From the NCBI RefSeq assembly GCF_001187505.1, contig NZ_CP012150.1, forward strand, positions 2,046,001 to 2,110,000: 64,000 nt of DNA, read 5' to 3'. Shown here one piece after another: positions 36,551 through 45,266 of this stretch. The DNA is from Mycolicibacterium goodii. GTDB lineage: Bacteria > Actinomycetota > Actinomycetes > Mycobacteriales > Mycobacteriaceae. Position numbers and translations under genes: made by a program. The notes below the pieces were generated by a model. The model was not told where the DNA came from. It worked only from the letters and a program-made list of their open reading frames with translations, and did not search any database. How positions within the stretch are numbered: the stretch's first letter is position 1; the number at the start of each line of letters is the position of its first letter.

Positions 36551-37111
36551 ATGAGAAAAGTAGACGAAGCGCAGCTTCGTGAGTTGGTGGATCGGCAAGA
36601 GATTCGTGATGCGCTACAGCGCTACAGTCGGGGCCTCGATCGAGGTGACCGCGAGCTGGCGTTGTCTGCCTACCACCCAGACGCGATCGACGACCACGGC
36701 CCGGTGGTCCTGCCGGCCGGTGAGTTCGTTGACTGGGCGCTGGCCATGCACGCCGAACAGCATGTGTTCCACACCCATCAGCTCACCAACACGGTGTTCG
36801 ACATCCAGGGCGACGTCGCCCACGTCGAGACGTACTACATCGCCTTCTGTGAGACCCGCGTCAAACCGAATATGGTGGCCACCGGTCGCTATGTCGATCG
36901 GTTCGAACGCCGCGACGGCAGATGGGCGATCGCAGCAAGAATCTCCATCACCGAATCCATTCTCAAGGCAGATGATTTCGAATTCCCGCCGGGATTTGCC
37001 GAGTCCGCCCGCAGCAGTGGCCCCGCCGAGCGAAGCAAACAGGACGTGTCCTATCAACGTCCGCTCACCGTGCGGCGGCAGACCAAGGGACAAGACACCC
37101 CGATGTCCTGA
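36551..37111 (+). CDS. NTF2-like/SnoaL-fold protein
   Basis: A 186-residue protein of the SnoaL-like nuclear-transport-factor-2 fold. The opening ELVDRQEIRDALQRYSRGLDRGD and the later SAYHPDAIDDHG are typical of this family, which includes hydratases, isomerases and epoxide hydrolases as well as non-catalytic proteins. About 45 extra residues after the fold are polar and probably unstructured. GAGGAG (36538-36543) supports the ATG. It follows the SDR by 50 bp and is probably co-transcribed. Confidence 0.82.
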   Translation: MRKVDEAQLRELVDRQEIRDALQRYSRGLDRGDRELALSAYHPDAIDDHGPVVLPAGEFVDWALAMHAEQHVFHTHQLTNTVFDIQGDVAHVETYYIAFCETRVKPNMVATGRYVDRFERRDGRWAIAARISITESILKADDFEFPPGFAESARSSGPAERSKQDVSYQRPLTVRRQTKGQDTPMS

Positions 37112-37136
37112 CCCGGTCTCCACGTGGATCCGCCCC

Positions 37137-37169
37137 GTCCGCCGCAACGGCCTCTGCGTTGCGGCGGAC
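37137..37169. terminator. 13-bp hairpin between convergent genes
   Basis: GTCCGCCGCAACG (37137-37149) pairs exactly with 37157-37169 around a seven-base loop GCCTCTG. It sits in the 73-bp gap between the SnoaL-like gene and the convergent MHS transporter gene, the expected position of a bidirectional terminator. Confidence 0.7.
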
Positions 37170-37184
37170 GATGGCTTTCCGGGT

Positions 37185-38486
37185 CTACCGTGCGCGGACG
37201 CGGACTTCCGGCTCCACGAAGTCGTCATGACGTAGCATCAGCAAGCCGATGATGGACATTGCGCCCATGACGAGAAAGTAATACATCGGAGCCGAAGCGC
37301 TGCCGCTGCGTTCGATGAGCCAAGCCGCAACCATCGGCGCTGTTCCGCCGAAGATCGCAACGGGCAAGTTGTATCCGATCGCGATGGTTGTCGATCTGCG
37401 TCGCGCTGGGACGAGGTCCGTGACCAGAGCGAAGGTGGACGACGTGTAAAGGCCGAACGTGACCGCCAGCGCCAAAAGTGGGACGATCAGTTGTCCCGGT
37501 GTCGATCTGGGAGCGACCGCGAAGAACCAGAGCATCGAGACGATGGACAAAAGGCCGACGATCAACAGAAATCGCCGGCGGTCATGGTTGTCGGTGTACC
37601 GTCCGCCAAGTGGCATCGCGATTCCCGCCACCACAGCCGCCGCGCTCACGAGGGCGAACCGGGATTCGGCACCGAAGCCCAGGTACTGGGTGAAATATGT
37701 CGAGGTGAAGGTCAGCACCAGGTAGAAGTACGAGTTCATCAAGGTGACGATCAGGAACACGAGCACCACAGGTCGTCGATCCGATATCACCTCCCGAAGC
37801 GGTGACGCCGCTATGTCGCCGGCACGTTGCAGTGCCGCGAACTCGGGCGTCTCTTCGACTCTGCTCCGGATGATCAGCGCAATGATCCCCAGCGGGCCGC
37901 CGAGCAGGAAGGGCAGTCGCCACCCCCAGTCGCTCATGGCCTCGGAACCGATGGCGACGGCGAGCCCGTTCGCACAGAGACTGCCCAACAGGAGCCCCAC
38001 CACCGATCCCATGACGACGAGGCTTGTTCCCCAACCGCGCCGGCCGGGGCCGGCGTACTCAGCCATGAAACTCGTTGCCGTACCCATCTCACCACCGGCC
38101 GAGAGTCCCTGGAGGCATCGGCACAGGACGAGTAATGCCGGCGCGGCAATCCCCGCCGTCTGGTAGGTCGGCAACAGCCCGACGACGAAGGTCGACCCCG
38201 ACATGAGACCGATGATGAGTACCAGGACGACCTTGCGCCCTGCGCGGTCGGCCAGCGGACCGAAAATCAGCCCGCCGAGGGGGCGCACAAGAAACGACAG
38301 AGCGAATACTGCAAGGCTTTTCAGCAGATCCGTCGAACCGCTGTCCGAGGTGAAGAAGGTACTCCCGATGTAAACCGCGAGGAATCCGTATACGCCGTAG
38401 TCGTACCACTCGATGGCGTGCCCGGCGAGCGCGCCCGCAAATGCTGTTCGTCGGGTGCCGGGTGTCTCGCGCTCGCTGGTGTCCAC
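37185..38486 (-). CDS. MFS transporter, metabolite:H+ symporter (MHS) family
   Basis: A 433-residue protein with twelve predicted membrane helices. MHS-family features are GHAIEWYDYGVYGFLAVYIG in the first helix, PLGGLIFGPLADRAGRKVVL in the 2-3 loop and CRCLQGLSAGGEMGTATSF. Relatives (ShiA, KgtP, ProP, PcaK-like) import carboxylates and other organic acids by proton symport. The GTG start at 38486 has GGGAGG seven bases upstream. It lies downstream of the MaoC gene on the same strand and could bring in the cluster's acidic substrate. Confidence 0.9.
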   Translation of the reverse strand: MDTSERETPGTRRTAFAGALAGHAIEWYDYGVYGFLAVYIGSTFFTSDSGSTDLLKSLAVFALSFLVRPLGGLIFGPLADRAGRKVVLVLIIGLMSGSTFVVGLLPTYQTAGIAAPALLVLCRCLQGLSAGGEMGTATSFMAEYAGPGRRGWGTSLVVMGSVVGLLLGSLCANGLAVAIGSEAMSDWGWRLPFLLGGPLGIIALIIRSRVEETPEFAALQRAGDIAASPLREVISDRRPVVLVFLIVTLMNSYFYLVLTFTSTYFTQYLGFGAESRFALVSAAAVVAGIAMPLGGRYTDNHDRRRFLLIVGLLSIVSMLWFFAVAPRSTPGQLIVPLLALAVTFGLYTSSTFALVTDLVPARRRSTTIAIGYNLPVAIFGGTAPMVAAWLIERSGSASAPMYYFLVMGAMSIIGLLMLRHDDFVEPEVRVRAR

Positions 38487-38567
38487 GCCATACCTCCCAT
38501 TCAGTAAATTATAATGATTAGCATCAACGTAACCGGGCGGTGTGGGGATGACAAGACAGCCGGGGCT

Positions 38568-39086
38568 TCACTGTCGGCGGTCGGCTATCGGTTCTTTGGG
38601 CTCGGGGAAGGGAAAGCGTGCGCCGGCGGATCGCTTGTGCACCAGCACGGTTCGATCGAACGTCACGCAGATGTCGCCGTGCTGGTTCAGTCCACGGGTG
38701 AAGACCGAGATGATTCCGGCTTCTGGTCTGCTCTTCGACTCTCGTTTTGCGGTCACAAGGCTTTCCGCGTAGAGCGTGTCCCCGACGAACAACGGATGAG
38801 GCAGTGCGATGTTCGTCCAGCCGAGGTTGGCCACAGCGTGTTGTGACACATCCGAGACGCTGATTCCGAGCACCATGGCCACCGATAGGCCCGAATTCAC
38901 CAGCTGTCGACCGAATTCCGTGTGCGCGGCGTAGTCGTCGTTGAAGTGGAGCTGGTGGGTGTTCATCGTCAGCAGGGTGAACCAGGCGTTGTCGGACGGC
39001 GTGATGGAACGTCCCAATGGGTGGCGGTAGTGATCGCCGACGGTGAAGTCCTCGAAGTAGCGGCCCAGGCGGTTCGACGATTGCAT
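38568..39086 (-). CDS. MaoC-family (hot-dog) dehydratase
   Basis: A 172-residue single hot-dog domain protein of the MaoC/mesaconyl-CoA hydratase type: GRYFEDFTVGDHYRHPLGRS at the N-terminus, then TMNTHQLHFNDDYAAHTEFGR containing the His-bearing active-site helix, and NPxxHxD-like spacing altered to NTHQLHFND. It probably hydrates an enoyl-CoA. The ATG at 39086 has GAGGAG five bases upstream, which decides against the in-frame ATG at 39098. It is divergent from the SDR at 39145, with a GntR-type box between them. Confidence 0.85.
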   Translation of the reverse strand: MQSSNRLGRYFEDFTVGDHYRHPLGRSITPSDNAWFTLLTMNTHQLHFNDDYAAHTEFGRQLVNSGLSVAMVLGISVSDVSQHAVANLGWTNIALPHPLFVGDTLYAESLVTAKRESKSRPEAGIISVFTRGLNQHGDICVTFDRTVLVHKRSAGARFPFPEPKEPIADRRQ

Positions 39087-39095
39087 GCTTCTCCT

Positions 39096-39115
39096 CATAA
39101 TGATAGTAAGGATTG
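39096..39115. promoter_or_regulatory. GntR-type box between MaoC and SDR genes
   Basis: TCATAATGATAGTAAGGATT matches the reverse strand of the box at 45251-45270 (TCATAATGATCATAAGGATA) at 17 of 20 positions. It sits in the 58-bp gap between divergent starts and overlaps the region where the MaoC promoter must be. Confidence 0.55.
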
Positions 39116-39144
39116 GTATCAAACACTCTACATGGAGGTCGCCG

Positions 39145-39888
39145 ATGGCTCGCATCGCTGGTCTGCTCGATGGCATCAACGCGGTTGTGACAGGAGGGGC
39201 TAGTGGGATCGGCGCGGCGATCGTGCGTCAGATGACGCTGGCCGGTGCCACGGTGGCCGTATGGGATGTCCTTGCGCCGCAGGGCGGAATTTTCGACGAC
39301 CTGGAAGCGAAAGTGCATTTCGTCGAGTGCAATGTGGCAGATTTCGAGAGTGTGGAACGAGCCTTGACGACGACAGAAGCGCTCATCGGAAACGTTGACT
39401 CCCTTGTCAACAACGCCGGGGTGACCCGCGACCACCTGGTCAAGGACTTGACGTTGGATGAGTGGGACACGGTCCTCGATGTGAACCTCAAAGGCGCGTT
39501 CCTCACGACCAAGGCCGTCACACCCGGGATGGTGGCGCGTCAGTCGGGAACCATCGTCAACATCTCTTCCCTCGGCGGTAAGGTCGGCACGATCGGTCAG
39601 GCGAACTACTGTGCCTCGAAGGCGGGCCTCGTGGGTCTGACGAAGTCCACGGCCAAGGAGTTCGCCCGTTACACGATCCGGATCAACGCCATTCAGCCCG
39701 GGCTCATCGACACTCCCATGACTCAGGCTTTACGCCCGGACATCTACGCCAAGAAGCTCGCGGAAGTGCCGCTGAAGCGGGCGGGCACGCCCGACGAAAT
39801 CGGGATGGGTTGCGTGTTCCTGGCGAGTGAAATGAGTAGTTACATAACCGGAATCGTCATCGAGATCGGTGGCGGCCGCAATATATGA
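39145..39888 (+). CDS. SDR-family 3-hydroxyacyl-CoA/ACP dehydrogenase (FabG-like)
   Basis: A 247-residue classical SDR: cofactor loop TGGASGIG at 16-23, NNAGV motif, active-site serine in NISSLGG and intact YxxxK (NYCASKAGLVGLTKS). FabG-like ending ITGIVIEIGGGRNI. It likely oxidises a 3-hydroxyacyl-CoA intermediate or reduces a ketone. GGAGG at 39134-39138 supports the ATG at 39145. It begins the plus-strand operon that runs to 43631. Confidence 0.9.
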   Translation: MARIAGLLDGINAVVTGGASGIGAAIVRQMTLAGATVAVWDVLAPQGGIFDDLEAKVHFVECNVADFESVERALTTTEALIGNVDSLVNNAGVTRDHLVKDLTLDEWDTVLDVNLKGAFLTTKAVTPGMVARQSGTIVNISSLGGKVGTIGQANYCASKAGLVGLTKSTAKEFARYTIRINAIQPGLIDTPMTQALRPDIYAKKLAEVPLKRAGTPDEIGMGCVFLASEMSSYITGIVIEIGGGRNI

Positions 39889-39908
39889 CCCGACAGGAAG
39901 AGACAACT

Positions 39909-40736
39909 GTGGCGCAAACACCGGCACTGACCATCAGTGAGCCAGACCAGGACGGCATCCTCCTGGTCACCATCAGCCGCCCGGACAAACTCAACGCCCT
40001 ACGTGAGGTCGACCACGATCGCCTGGCCACGATCTGGTCGGAATTCGACGACCGGGACGACGTTCGCGTCATCGTGGTGACCGGTGAAGGCAGTGCGTTC
40101 AGTGCCGGCGGTGACCTGGCATTCGTCCAGGGACTCACCACCGATGACCGCACCCGAGCGAATGCGTGGTGGGCAGCTCGCGGAATCGTCCGCGGGCTCC
40201 TTGACTGCCGCAAACCCGTTGTGTCCGCACTCGAGGGTGTAGCTGTCGGTGCAGGCAATGCTGTTGCGTTGATGGCAGACATATGTGTCGCCGCTGAAGA
40301 CGCGAAGATCATCGATGGGCACCTGGCGTTCGGTGCGTCGCCTGGTGACCACGCGGCGTTCCTCTGGCCGTTGGCGATGGGCATCCAGCGAGCGCGGGGC
40401 AAGTTGCTCCTGGGAGAGGCATTGACCGGGGCCGAGGCAGCTGAACTCGGGTTGGTCTACGAGGCTGTTCCCGGAGGAAAAACCTTGGACCGGGCCATGG
40501 AACTGGCGGCGAAAATCGCCCGCTTCGACCCGTTCGCGGTCCAGGCAACCAAGGTGTCGGTCAATGGGATCCTGCGCCAGCACTGGCAGACGTTCGAAGC
40601 AAGCCTGGCGCTCGAATTCATGTGCTTCGTCAATGAATCCACCCGTGCCGCTCTTGCCGCGGCTGCTCCTGCGCGCCCGAGCGCGGGTGACCCGAAGCTG
40701 CCGAAGAACGGGAACCGTGGGCATGAGCAGTTCTGA
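39909..40736 (+). CDS. Enoyl-CoA hydratase/isomerase family protein
   Basis: A 275-residue crotonase-fold protein: SRPDKLNAL, oxyanion-hole segments GSAFSAGGDLAF and GVAVGAGNAVALMADICVAA. In canonical hydratases two glutamates lie near the second segment; here the position after it reads DAKIIDGHLAFGASPGDHAA, typical of a subgroup with other crotonase activities, so hydratase versus isomerase or hydrolase is open. The GTG at 39909 follows AGGAAGAG at good spacing; an ATG at 39885 overlapping the SDR stop is the alternative. Confidence 0.85.
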   Translation: MAQTPALTISEPDQDGILLVTISRPDKLNALREVDHDRLATIWSEFDDRDDVRVIVVTGEGSAFSAGGDLAFVQGLTTDDRTRANAWWAARGIVRGLLDCRKPVVSALEGVAVGAGNAVALMADICVAAEDAKIIDGHLAFGASPGDHAAFLWPLAMGIQRARGKLLLGEALTGAEAAELGLVYEAVPGGKTLDRAMELAAKIARFDPFAVQATKVSVNGILRQHWQTFEASLALEFMCFVNESTRAALAAAAPARPSAGDPKLPKNGNRGHEQF

Positions 40737-41076
40737 AGTGCTTCGTGAGCAGATCACCGCGCTCGCGGGCGCGGCCAACACGCGTCGCGTTGCCGGTTGG
40801 ACCGGCGCGGTCGCCATCGTCGTCGGCGAGCACCATTGGGTCACGTGCGTGGTCGGACCCTCGGCCGTTGAGTTGTCGGACCGATCCATCACCGCACCGA
40901 CCACCCTGCGTGCCTCGTCCTTTGCTGCCCTCCATCGGTGGCTGATCGACGGTGTGGACTACACCCACCTGGTCGCATCGGGTGAATTCACCGTACTGGG
41001 CGTCTATTTCGATGTGCTCCTGCTATCGAAGGTTCTTGGTCTTCGGCCCGACAGAAAGGCAAGCGTGAGTCGATGA
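40723..41076 (+). CDS. Small protein, possibly SCP2-like (117 aa)
   Basis: A 117-residue protein overlapping the enoyl-CoA hydratase by 14 bases and the thiolase-like gene by four. The pattern of a hydrophobic strand (AVAIVVGEHHWVTCVVG), a Ser/Ala-rich central stretch, then VASGEFTVLGVYFDVLLLSKVLGLRP loosely resembles the end of sterol-carrier-protein-2 domains, where a similar segment closes a lipid-binding pocket. No catalytic motif is visible. The assignment is tentative; tight coupling argues for a role beside the thiolase-like aldolase. Confidence 0.55.
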   Translation: MSSSEVLREQITALAGAANTRRVAGWTGAVAIVVGEHHWVTCVVGPSAVELSDRSITAPTTLRASSFAALHRWLIDGVDYTHLVASGEFTVLGVYFDVLLLSKVLGLRPDRKASVSR

Positions 41077-42254
41077 GGAACGTCTATATCGCCGGCGCGG
41101 GCCGCCTGCCTTTCAAGAGCAAGTACCCGCTGAACTATCAGGAGCTTGCGCTGGAGGCGGCGAAGCTGGCCTTGGGAGACGCGCAGGCCGCAAAAGCCGA
41201 CGTCGACTCTGTCGTGTACTCGATCTACAACGACCTGCTGCTGAGGCAAGGCACTCCCGATGTGATGCTCCACGAGTACCTCGGCTTCAGCGGAAAGCCC
41301 GCGCAACGCGTGACACAGGGTGCAGCCACGGGGGGTTACGCCTTCAAAGCCGCGTACGCGGACATCGCGTCCGGGTTGTCCGATGTGTGCCTGCTGATCG
41401 CGGTTCAGAAGGCACTCGACGTCACCGAGCAGACCGCGGGTCAGCGGGGGGACGCGGCCCTGACCGCGGAGAACTGGACCCTTGATGCGACGTGGGACAT
41501 GCCGTTCGCGCAGCAGCCGTGGGCGCTGATCCTCAACCGCTACATCGCCAGGTATGGCGAACCCACACCGGACGACCTGGCCGCGATCGCGGTGAAGAAC
41601 CGCGGTAATGCGGTGCTCAACGAATTCGCGCAACTGCGCACCCCGGTGACACTCGATGAGGTGCTCAACGCGCGACTGGTCGGTGCGCCGACGACGATGT
41701 ACGAGTCGTGCCTGTACAGCGAGACTGCGGCTGCGGTTCTGTTGATCTCGGACAAGGCGCGGGCCTCGTTGCCGCGTCGGCTCCGAGTGGCGGGAGTCGG
41801 AACGTGCCACGCCGACGGCGTCGCGTGGACCAAGGACAGCTCGGATCCGGGGATCCCGTCTGTTGGTGGCTCGGTCTCCCGCGCGTACGCCATGGCCGGG
41901 ATCACGGACCCGACGACGCAGGTCGATCTGTTCGAGGTCCACGATCTCACGACGGGCGTCGAACTGATCACCTACGAGGAACTCGGTCTGGCGCCGCGTG
42001 GGGCCGCGACGAAACTACTGCGTAGCGGGCAGACGCAACGCGATGGTGCCACCCCGGTCAACGTGTCGGGCGGTCGGATCGCGGCAGGCCACATCGCCGG
42101 CGCATCGGCGGTGTTCAGCATCTCCGAGGTGACGGATCAGCTCCTCGGTAGGGCAGGTGCCCATCAGATTTCGACACCCAAGGGCGTCGGAGTCGTGTCG
42201 TCGACAGGCGGCGCCGGCCTGAGCCTGGGCGCGGCGGCGGTCCTGACCCGATGA
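41073..42254 (+). CDS. Thiolase-like protein of the Ltp2/SCP2-thiolase type, no catalytic Cys
   Basis: A 393-residue thiolase-fold protein (opening VYIAGAGRLPF). The region where thiolases carry the nucleophilic cysteine reads RVTQGAATGGYAFKAAY, with no Cys. C-terminal segments VNVSGGRIAAGHIAGASAVF keep the thiolase loop histidine. This matches Ltp2-type retro-aldolases, which pair with a DUF35 protein to shorten steroid side chains. A DUF35 gene follows 43 bp downstream. The ATG overlaps the previous stop. Cleavage of a beta-hydroxyacyl-CoA by retro-aldol reaction is therefore more likely than thiolysis. Confidence 0.85.
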   Translation: MRNVYIAGAGRLPFKSKYPLNYQELALEAAKLALGDAQAAKADVDSVVYSIYNDLLLRQGTPDVMLHEYLGFSGKPAQRVTQGAATGGYAFKAAYADIASGLSDVCLLIAVQKALDVTEQTAGQRGDAALTAENWTLDATWDMPFAQQPWALILNRYIARYGEPTPDDLAAIAVKNRGNAVLNEFAQLRTPVTLDEVLNARLVGAPTTMYESCLYSETAAAVLLISDKARASLPRRLRVAGVGTCHADGVAWTKDSSDPGIPSVGGSVSRAYAMAGITDPTTQVDLFEVHDLTTGVELITYEELGLAPRGAATKLLRSGQTQRDGATPVNVSGGRIAAGHIAGASAVFSISEVTDQLLGRAGAHQISTPKGVGVVSSTGGAGLSLGAAAVLTR

Positions 42255-42297
42255 ACACCATCCCGCCATCAGCCGACAGCACAGCGGAAGGTATGCG

Positions 42298-42792
42298 ATG
42301 ACAACGCCATCGGGTGGTCGGTCCCCATTCGAGATCGATGACGAACTGAGAGTTCTGTACAAGTACGGGTACGGCGGCATCACGCCGTTCTTCGCCGGAC
42401 TCGCCGAGGGAGCCGAGGGTTATCAGACGAGTGTCTGTGACTCTTGCGAACTCGCCTATTGCCCACCGCGGATTCACTGTCAGGAGTGCTGGGGCACCAC
42501 GAAATGGGTCGCACATTCGGGCGAGGGCGTCATCGAGTCCCTGGTGTGGGCCTACTGGATCCCCATCGACTCGCCCGCACGGGCGTTCACCGACCTGCCG
42601 TACGCCTATGCGGCGATTCGGCTCGACGGCTGCCGCAACTTGCTCCGCACCAGGGTGAGCGGCCTTCCCCAAGGAATGCCGCTGCCGGACGCAACGGGGG
42701 TGCGAGGCCGTCTTCGAACCATCGACAATCCCACGGGTCGGTTGGGGGACTTGTACTTCGAGGTCGACCCGTCCCGGTTGGGCGGCCAATGA
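42298..42792 (+). CDS. DUF35 zinc-ribbon/OB-fold acyl-CoA-binding protein
   Basis: A 164-residue protein with a rubredoxin-like zinc ribbon (Cys47, Cys50, Cys61, Cys64) followed by an OB-fold. DUF35 proteins pair with thiolase-like aldolases or are fused to MaoC-like halves (ChsH2). About 35 residues precede the ribbon. GGAAGG supports the ATG at 42298. It lies between a thiolase-like aldolase and two hot-dog genes, so it could serve the hydratase and aldolase at once, channelling the CoA intermediate. Confidence 0.88.
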   Translation: MTTPSGGRSPFEIDDELRVLYKYGYGGITPFFAGLAEGAEGYQTSVCDSCELAYCPPRIHCQECWGTTKWVAHSGEGVIESLVWAYWIPIDSPARAFTDLPYAYAAIRLDGCRNLLRTRVSGLPQGMPLPDATGVRGRLRTIDNPTGRLGDLYFEVDPSRLGGQ

Positions 42793-43229
42793 CGACCTCG
42801 ACAGGCGAGTTTCATCTCGAGGCCGGACAGATCGCGGCGATGGAGCGCAGTTTCGGGGGAGAAGCGTTCTACCGTGACGGTGCTGTCGCTCCGCTGACCT
42901 TCTCGCAGGCCAGCGCTCACGAGGATCCGCAGTCGCCACTCCGGCCCCACCCGGGCCGGCCGTGGGGCGCGGCCGCTGTCTCCGGCGATAGTGGCGAGGG
43001 ATGGCTACACGCCGAGCAGCACTTCGAATACCGCAGCCATCCAACCGCGGGTGAATGCCTGCGTTGGAGAAGACGGCCCGGCGACAGCTGGACCAAGAAC
43101 GGGTCGACCGGCGCGCTGCATTTTCGGGAAGAGATCACCGAGTTCGTCGATCGGGCGGACCAGGTCGTCATCACCTCACGAATCGTGCGTGTACGACAAG
43201 TGCCGTCGGTGAACAGAAACGGAAGCTGA
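42789..43229 (+). CDS. MaoC-like N-terminal hot-dog protein (ChsH2-like half)
   Basis: A 146-residue hot-dog domain of the MaoC N-terminal type (FAS1_DH-like): MERSFGGEAFYRDG, TFSQASAHED, HAEQHFEYRSHPTAGECLRW. The catalytic D-x4-H motif of R-hydratases is absent, as in the non-catalytic subunit of ChsH1-ChsH2 hydratases. The ATG overlaps the DUF35 stop. It probably pairs with the catalytic MaoC protein encoded three bases downstream. Confidence 0.78.
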   Translation: MTTSTGEFHLEAGQIAAMERSFGGEAFYRDGAVAPLTFSQASAHEDPQSPLRPHPGRPWGAAAVSGDSGEGWLHAEQHFEYRSHPTAGECLRWRRRPGDSWTKNGSTGALHFREEITEFVDRADQVVITSRIVRVRQVPSVNRNGS

Positions 43230-43232
43230 CCG

Positions 43233-43631
43233 ATGCTCACGAACTCCCTCACCCCCGGTCGCCGCGTTGCCGTCCAGGTCGTCGAGGCGCTGACCCGCAC
43301 GCAGATCGTGCAGTACGCCGGTGCCTCAGGGGATTTCAACCCGATTCACACAGACGAGGTGTTCGCCACCGAGATTGCCGGACTGCCGTCGGTGATGGCA
43401 CACGGGATGCTGACCATGGGCTTGGTCGCCCGCGCGCTGACCCAGGTTGTCTCACAAGAGCACATCAGTGCCTTTGGCGGTCGTTTCAAGTCTTCGGTGT
43501 GGCCCGGGGACACGATCACTGTGGGATTGACGCTCAGTACTGTCGACATCGGGACGGTGGACATCGTTGCCACCAACCAGTCAGGAACCGAACTGTTCAC
43601 CGGGTATGCCCGAGTCATGCTGCCGGCATGA
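43233..43631 (+). CDS. MaoC-family enoyl-CoA hydratase, catalytic subunit (ChsH1-like)
   Basis: A 132-residue single hot-dog protein with the complete R-hydratase motif YAGASGDFNPIHTD; Asp34 and His39 are the expected catalytic pair, followed by MAHGMLTMGL. It starts three bases after the preceding hot-dog gene. By analogy with ChsH1-ChsH2 the pair would form a heteromeric hydratase for a bulky enoyl-CoA, handing its product to the Ltp2-like protein. Confidence 0.88.
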   Translation: MLTNSLTPGRRVAVQVVEALTRTQIVQYAGASGDFNPIHTDEVFATEIAGLPSVMAHGMLTMGLVARALTQVVSQEHISAFGGRFKSSVWPGDTITVGLTLSTVDIGTVDIVATNQSGTELFTGYARVMLPA

Positions 43632-43655
43632 CGCAGCCGAGCGGACACGCGCCTA

Positions 43656-43674
43656 ATCCTTATGATCATAGCTA
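43656..43674. promoter_or_regulatory. GntR-type box upstream of GntR gene
   Basis: TAATCCTTATGATCATAGC contains the palindrome TATGATCATA and, on the other strand, ATGATCATAAGGATTA, which matches the boxes at 39096 and 45251. It lies about 120 bp before the GntR start, consistent with autoregulation. Confidence 0.55.
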
Positions 43675-43794
43675 TAGAAGGTGATATCGTGGACGGACGC
43701 GCTGCGCTGTCTGGCCAAGCTGGGCCACTGCGCCGGCGATACCGCCGCGCTCTTGTCGCCAGGCTGCGCGGCGATCCTAGCAAGGGGTGAATTG

Positions 43795-44544
43795 GTGACG
43801 GCTGAGGCGCAGAACAACACACGGGTTCCGAAAGCGTCGGACGTGCTTGCGAACCTCTTGAAGGTACGGATCCTCGGTGAGGGACTGGCGCCTGGCGATC
43901 GACTTCCGCCCGAAGCGGACCTCATCGAGCAATATGGGTTCAGCCGGGGCACTGTTCGGGAATCGCTGCGCATGCTGGAGACGGACGGGATAGTCGCGGT
44001 GCGGCGCGGTCCGCGTGGCGGCATCGAGGTGACGCGACCCGATGTCTCCCGCGTGACGCGCTTGTTGGCAGTGCTGCTGGCATTCGATGGAACGCCGGTA
44101 TCCGACCTCGTCGAATTTCGGCTCGTCATCGAGCCGGGTGCCGCGGCGATGGCGGCCCGCCAGGCGACAGCCGAACAGCGCGACGCGCTGGTGGCCATGA
44201 CCATGGAGGAGCGCGGTGACGTCCCACATTCGGTGGACTTCCATCGCCTCTTGGGTGTCGCCACCAACAACTACTTCACGAGCACGGTTCTGACCACCAT
44301 GAATCAGGTCTTGGAATGGCAGACCAACTCCACCGAGCTCTCAGGGCATCAACGGACTGGGACTTCGGCGGCCCACCGGTCCATCGCCGCAGCGGTCAAG
44401 CGCGGGGACGAGGCCAAGGCATCGCGGATCATGCGTGCACACATCCTCGAGTTCAAGGAAGTTCTGGCTGCGCAAGGCCGCCTGGACCAGCCGGTTGTGC
44501 CCAGGCCCTCTGCAGGTTCTTCACCGCGCGCCGTCCTCTACTGA
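43795..44544 (+). CDS. GntR-family regulator, FadR/FCD subfamily
   Basis: A 249-residue regulator. The winged helix-turn-helix spans about residues 10-75 with LAPGDRLPPEADLIEQYGFSRGTVRESLRMLE split across it; the C-terminal FCD all-helical effector domain has LVEFRLVIEPGAAAMAA and HRSIAAAVKRGDEAKA with metal-binding-type histidines. I chose GTG 43795 because AAGGGG lies upstream at proper distance and the segment from 43681 is not family-like. It is the likely reader of the ATGATCATAAGGAT boxes near the operons at 39 and 45 kb. Confidence 0.88.
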   Translation: MTAEAQNNTRVPKASDVLANLLKVRILGEGLAPGDRLPPEADLIEQYGFSRGTVRESLRMLETDGIVAVRRGPRGGIEVTRPDVSRVTRLLAVLLAFDGTPVSDLVEFRLVIEPGAAAMAARQATAEQRDALVAMTMEERGDVPHSVDFHRLLGVATNNYFTSTVLTTMNQVLEWQTNSTELSGHQRTGTSAAHRSIAAAVKRGDEAKASRIMRAHILEFKEVLAAQGRLDQPVVPRPSAGSSPRAVLY

Positions 44545-44644
44545 CCCCTGTGCGCGTTTGCCGCACGCCGCAACACTTTCTGTACGTTCGCACATCCAAC
44601 CGCTGGCCGACACAGGGCAGCCGGCCTCGCCAAAGGAGCGCATC

Positions 44645-44965
44645 ATGGCCGACGGTCTCTTCCTCGCCTTCACTCATCCCAGCAGTCCCGATCTTGAGGG
44701 CGAGATGAACCGGTGGTACACCGAATGCCACCTTCCTGAGATTCTCCGGTTGGACGGGGTCACAAGTGCCAGCCGATTCCGCTCTCTCGACCTGGACCCG
44801 GACTTTCGATACCTGGCCGCGTACTCGCTCCGCGGCGACGACCTGCATGAAATCGTTTGCCGCATCTTCGCTGACGGGCCGAACCGCACGCCGACGGAAG
44901 CGACCCGACGCCGCCCGCCGACGGCGTTCAAACTGTACGAGTTCCTGGAAACTCAGCGCGGGTGA
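44645..44965 (+). CDS. Small dimeric alpha/beta-barrel (EthD-like) protein
   Basis: A 106-residue protein with ferredoxin-like alpha/beta-barrel features: FLAFTHPSSPDLEGEMNRWYTECHLPEIL and a conserved late strand FKLYEFLE. The EMNRWYTECHLPEIL segment is typical of EthD/DUF4286-type small proteins, some of which are isomerases, lyases or accessory factors for degradation pathways. AAAGGAG supports the ATG at 44645. It follows the GntR gene by 100 bp and may share its transcript. Specific activity is not predictable. Confidence 0.7.
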   Translation: MADGLFLAFTHPSSPDLEGEMNRWYTECHLPEILRLDGVTSASRFRSLDLDPDFRYLAAYSLRGDDLHEIVCRIFADGPNRTPTEATRRRPPTAFKLYEFLETQRG

Positions 44966-45266
44966 CGCCTGCTGCCCCTGCAGTATTCGCACACGCGTGA
45001 CCGACCATGAGGCCCTCCCGGGTCCCCCGTCCACGCATCAGCGTTCATCGGCCGGTGTGCCACCGCGATGACCACTGTGCGTGATGTCGCCGCTTGACAT
45101 CACGCCCCCGTGGAGCCGCGGAATGCCCTGATCCGCATCATCATTGGCGTTTCGCCTTCACCCCTGTGGGCCTCGGCCATCGCTCTGACCGATATTCCGC
45201 TGAAGTCGCGCCCTGCTGCGGCAGAGGGTAGACATTTTGCAGTTTCGCACTATCCTTATGATCATT
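44966..45266 (+). promoter_or_regulatory. 301-bp intergenic region before acyl-CoA dehydrogenase operon
   Basis: Contains a 10-bp hairpin (45079-45105), then the promoter of the large catabolic operon with a GntR-type box at 45251-45270 that also includes a TATGAT hexamer (45257-45262). No gene is seen. Confidence 0.5.
45079..45105 (+). terminator. 10-bp hairpin, candidate terminator
   Basis: GCGTGATGTC (45079-45088) pairs perfectly with GACATCACGC (45096-45105) around a seven-base loop. It is 114 bp after the EthD-like gene and separates it from the next operon. A protein-binding role is also possible because the arms form a clean palindrome. Confidence 0.5.

Noticed and set aside
41073-42254. 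Calling this gene a beta-ketothiolase
   Set aside because: The nucleophilic cysteine loop has no cysteine and a DUF35 partner follows, so an aldolase-type role is more likely.
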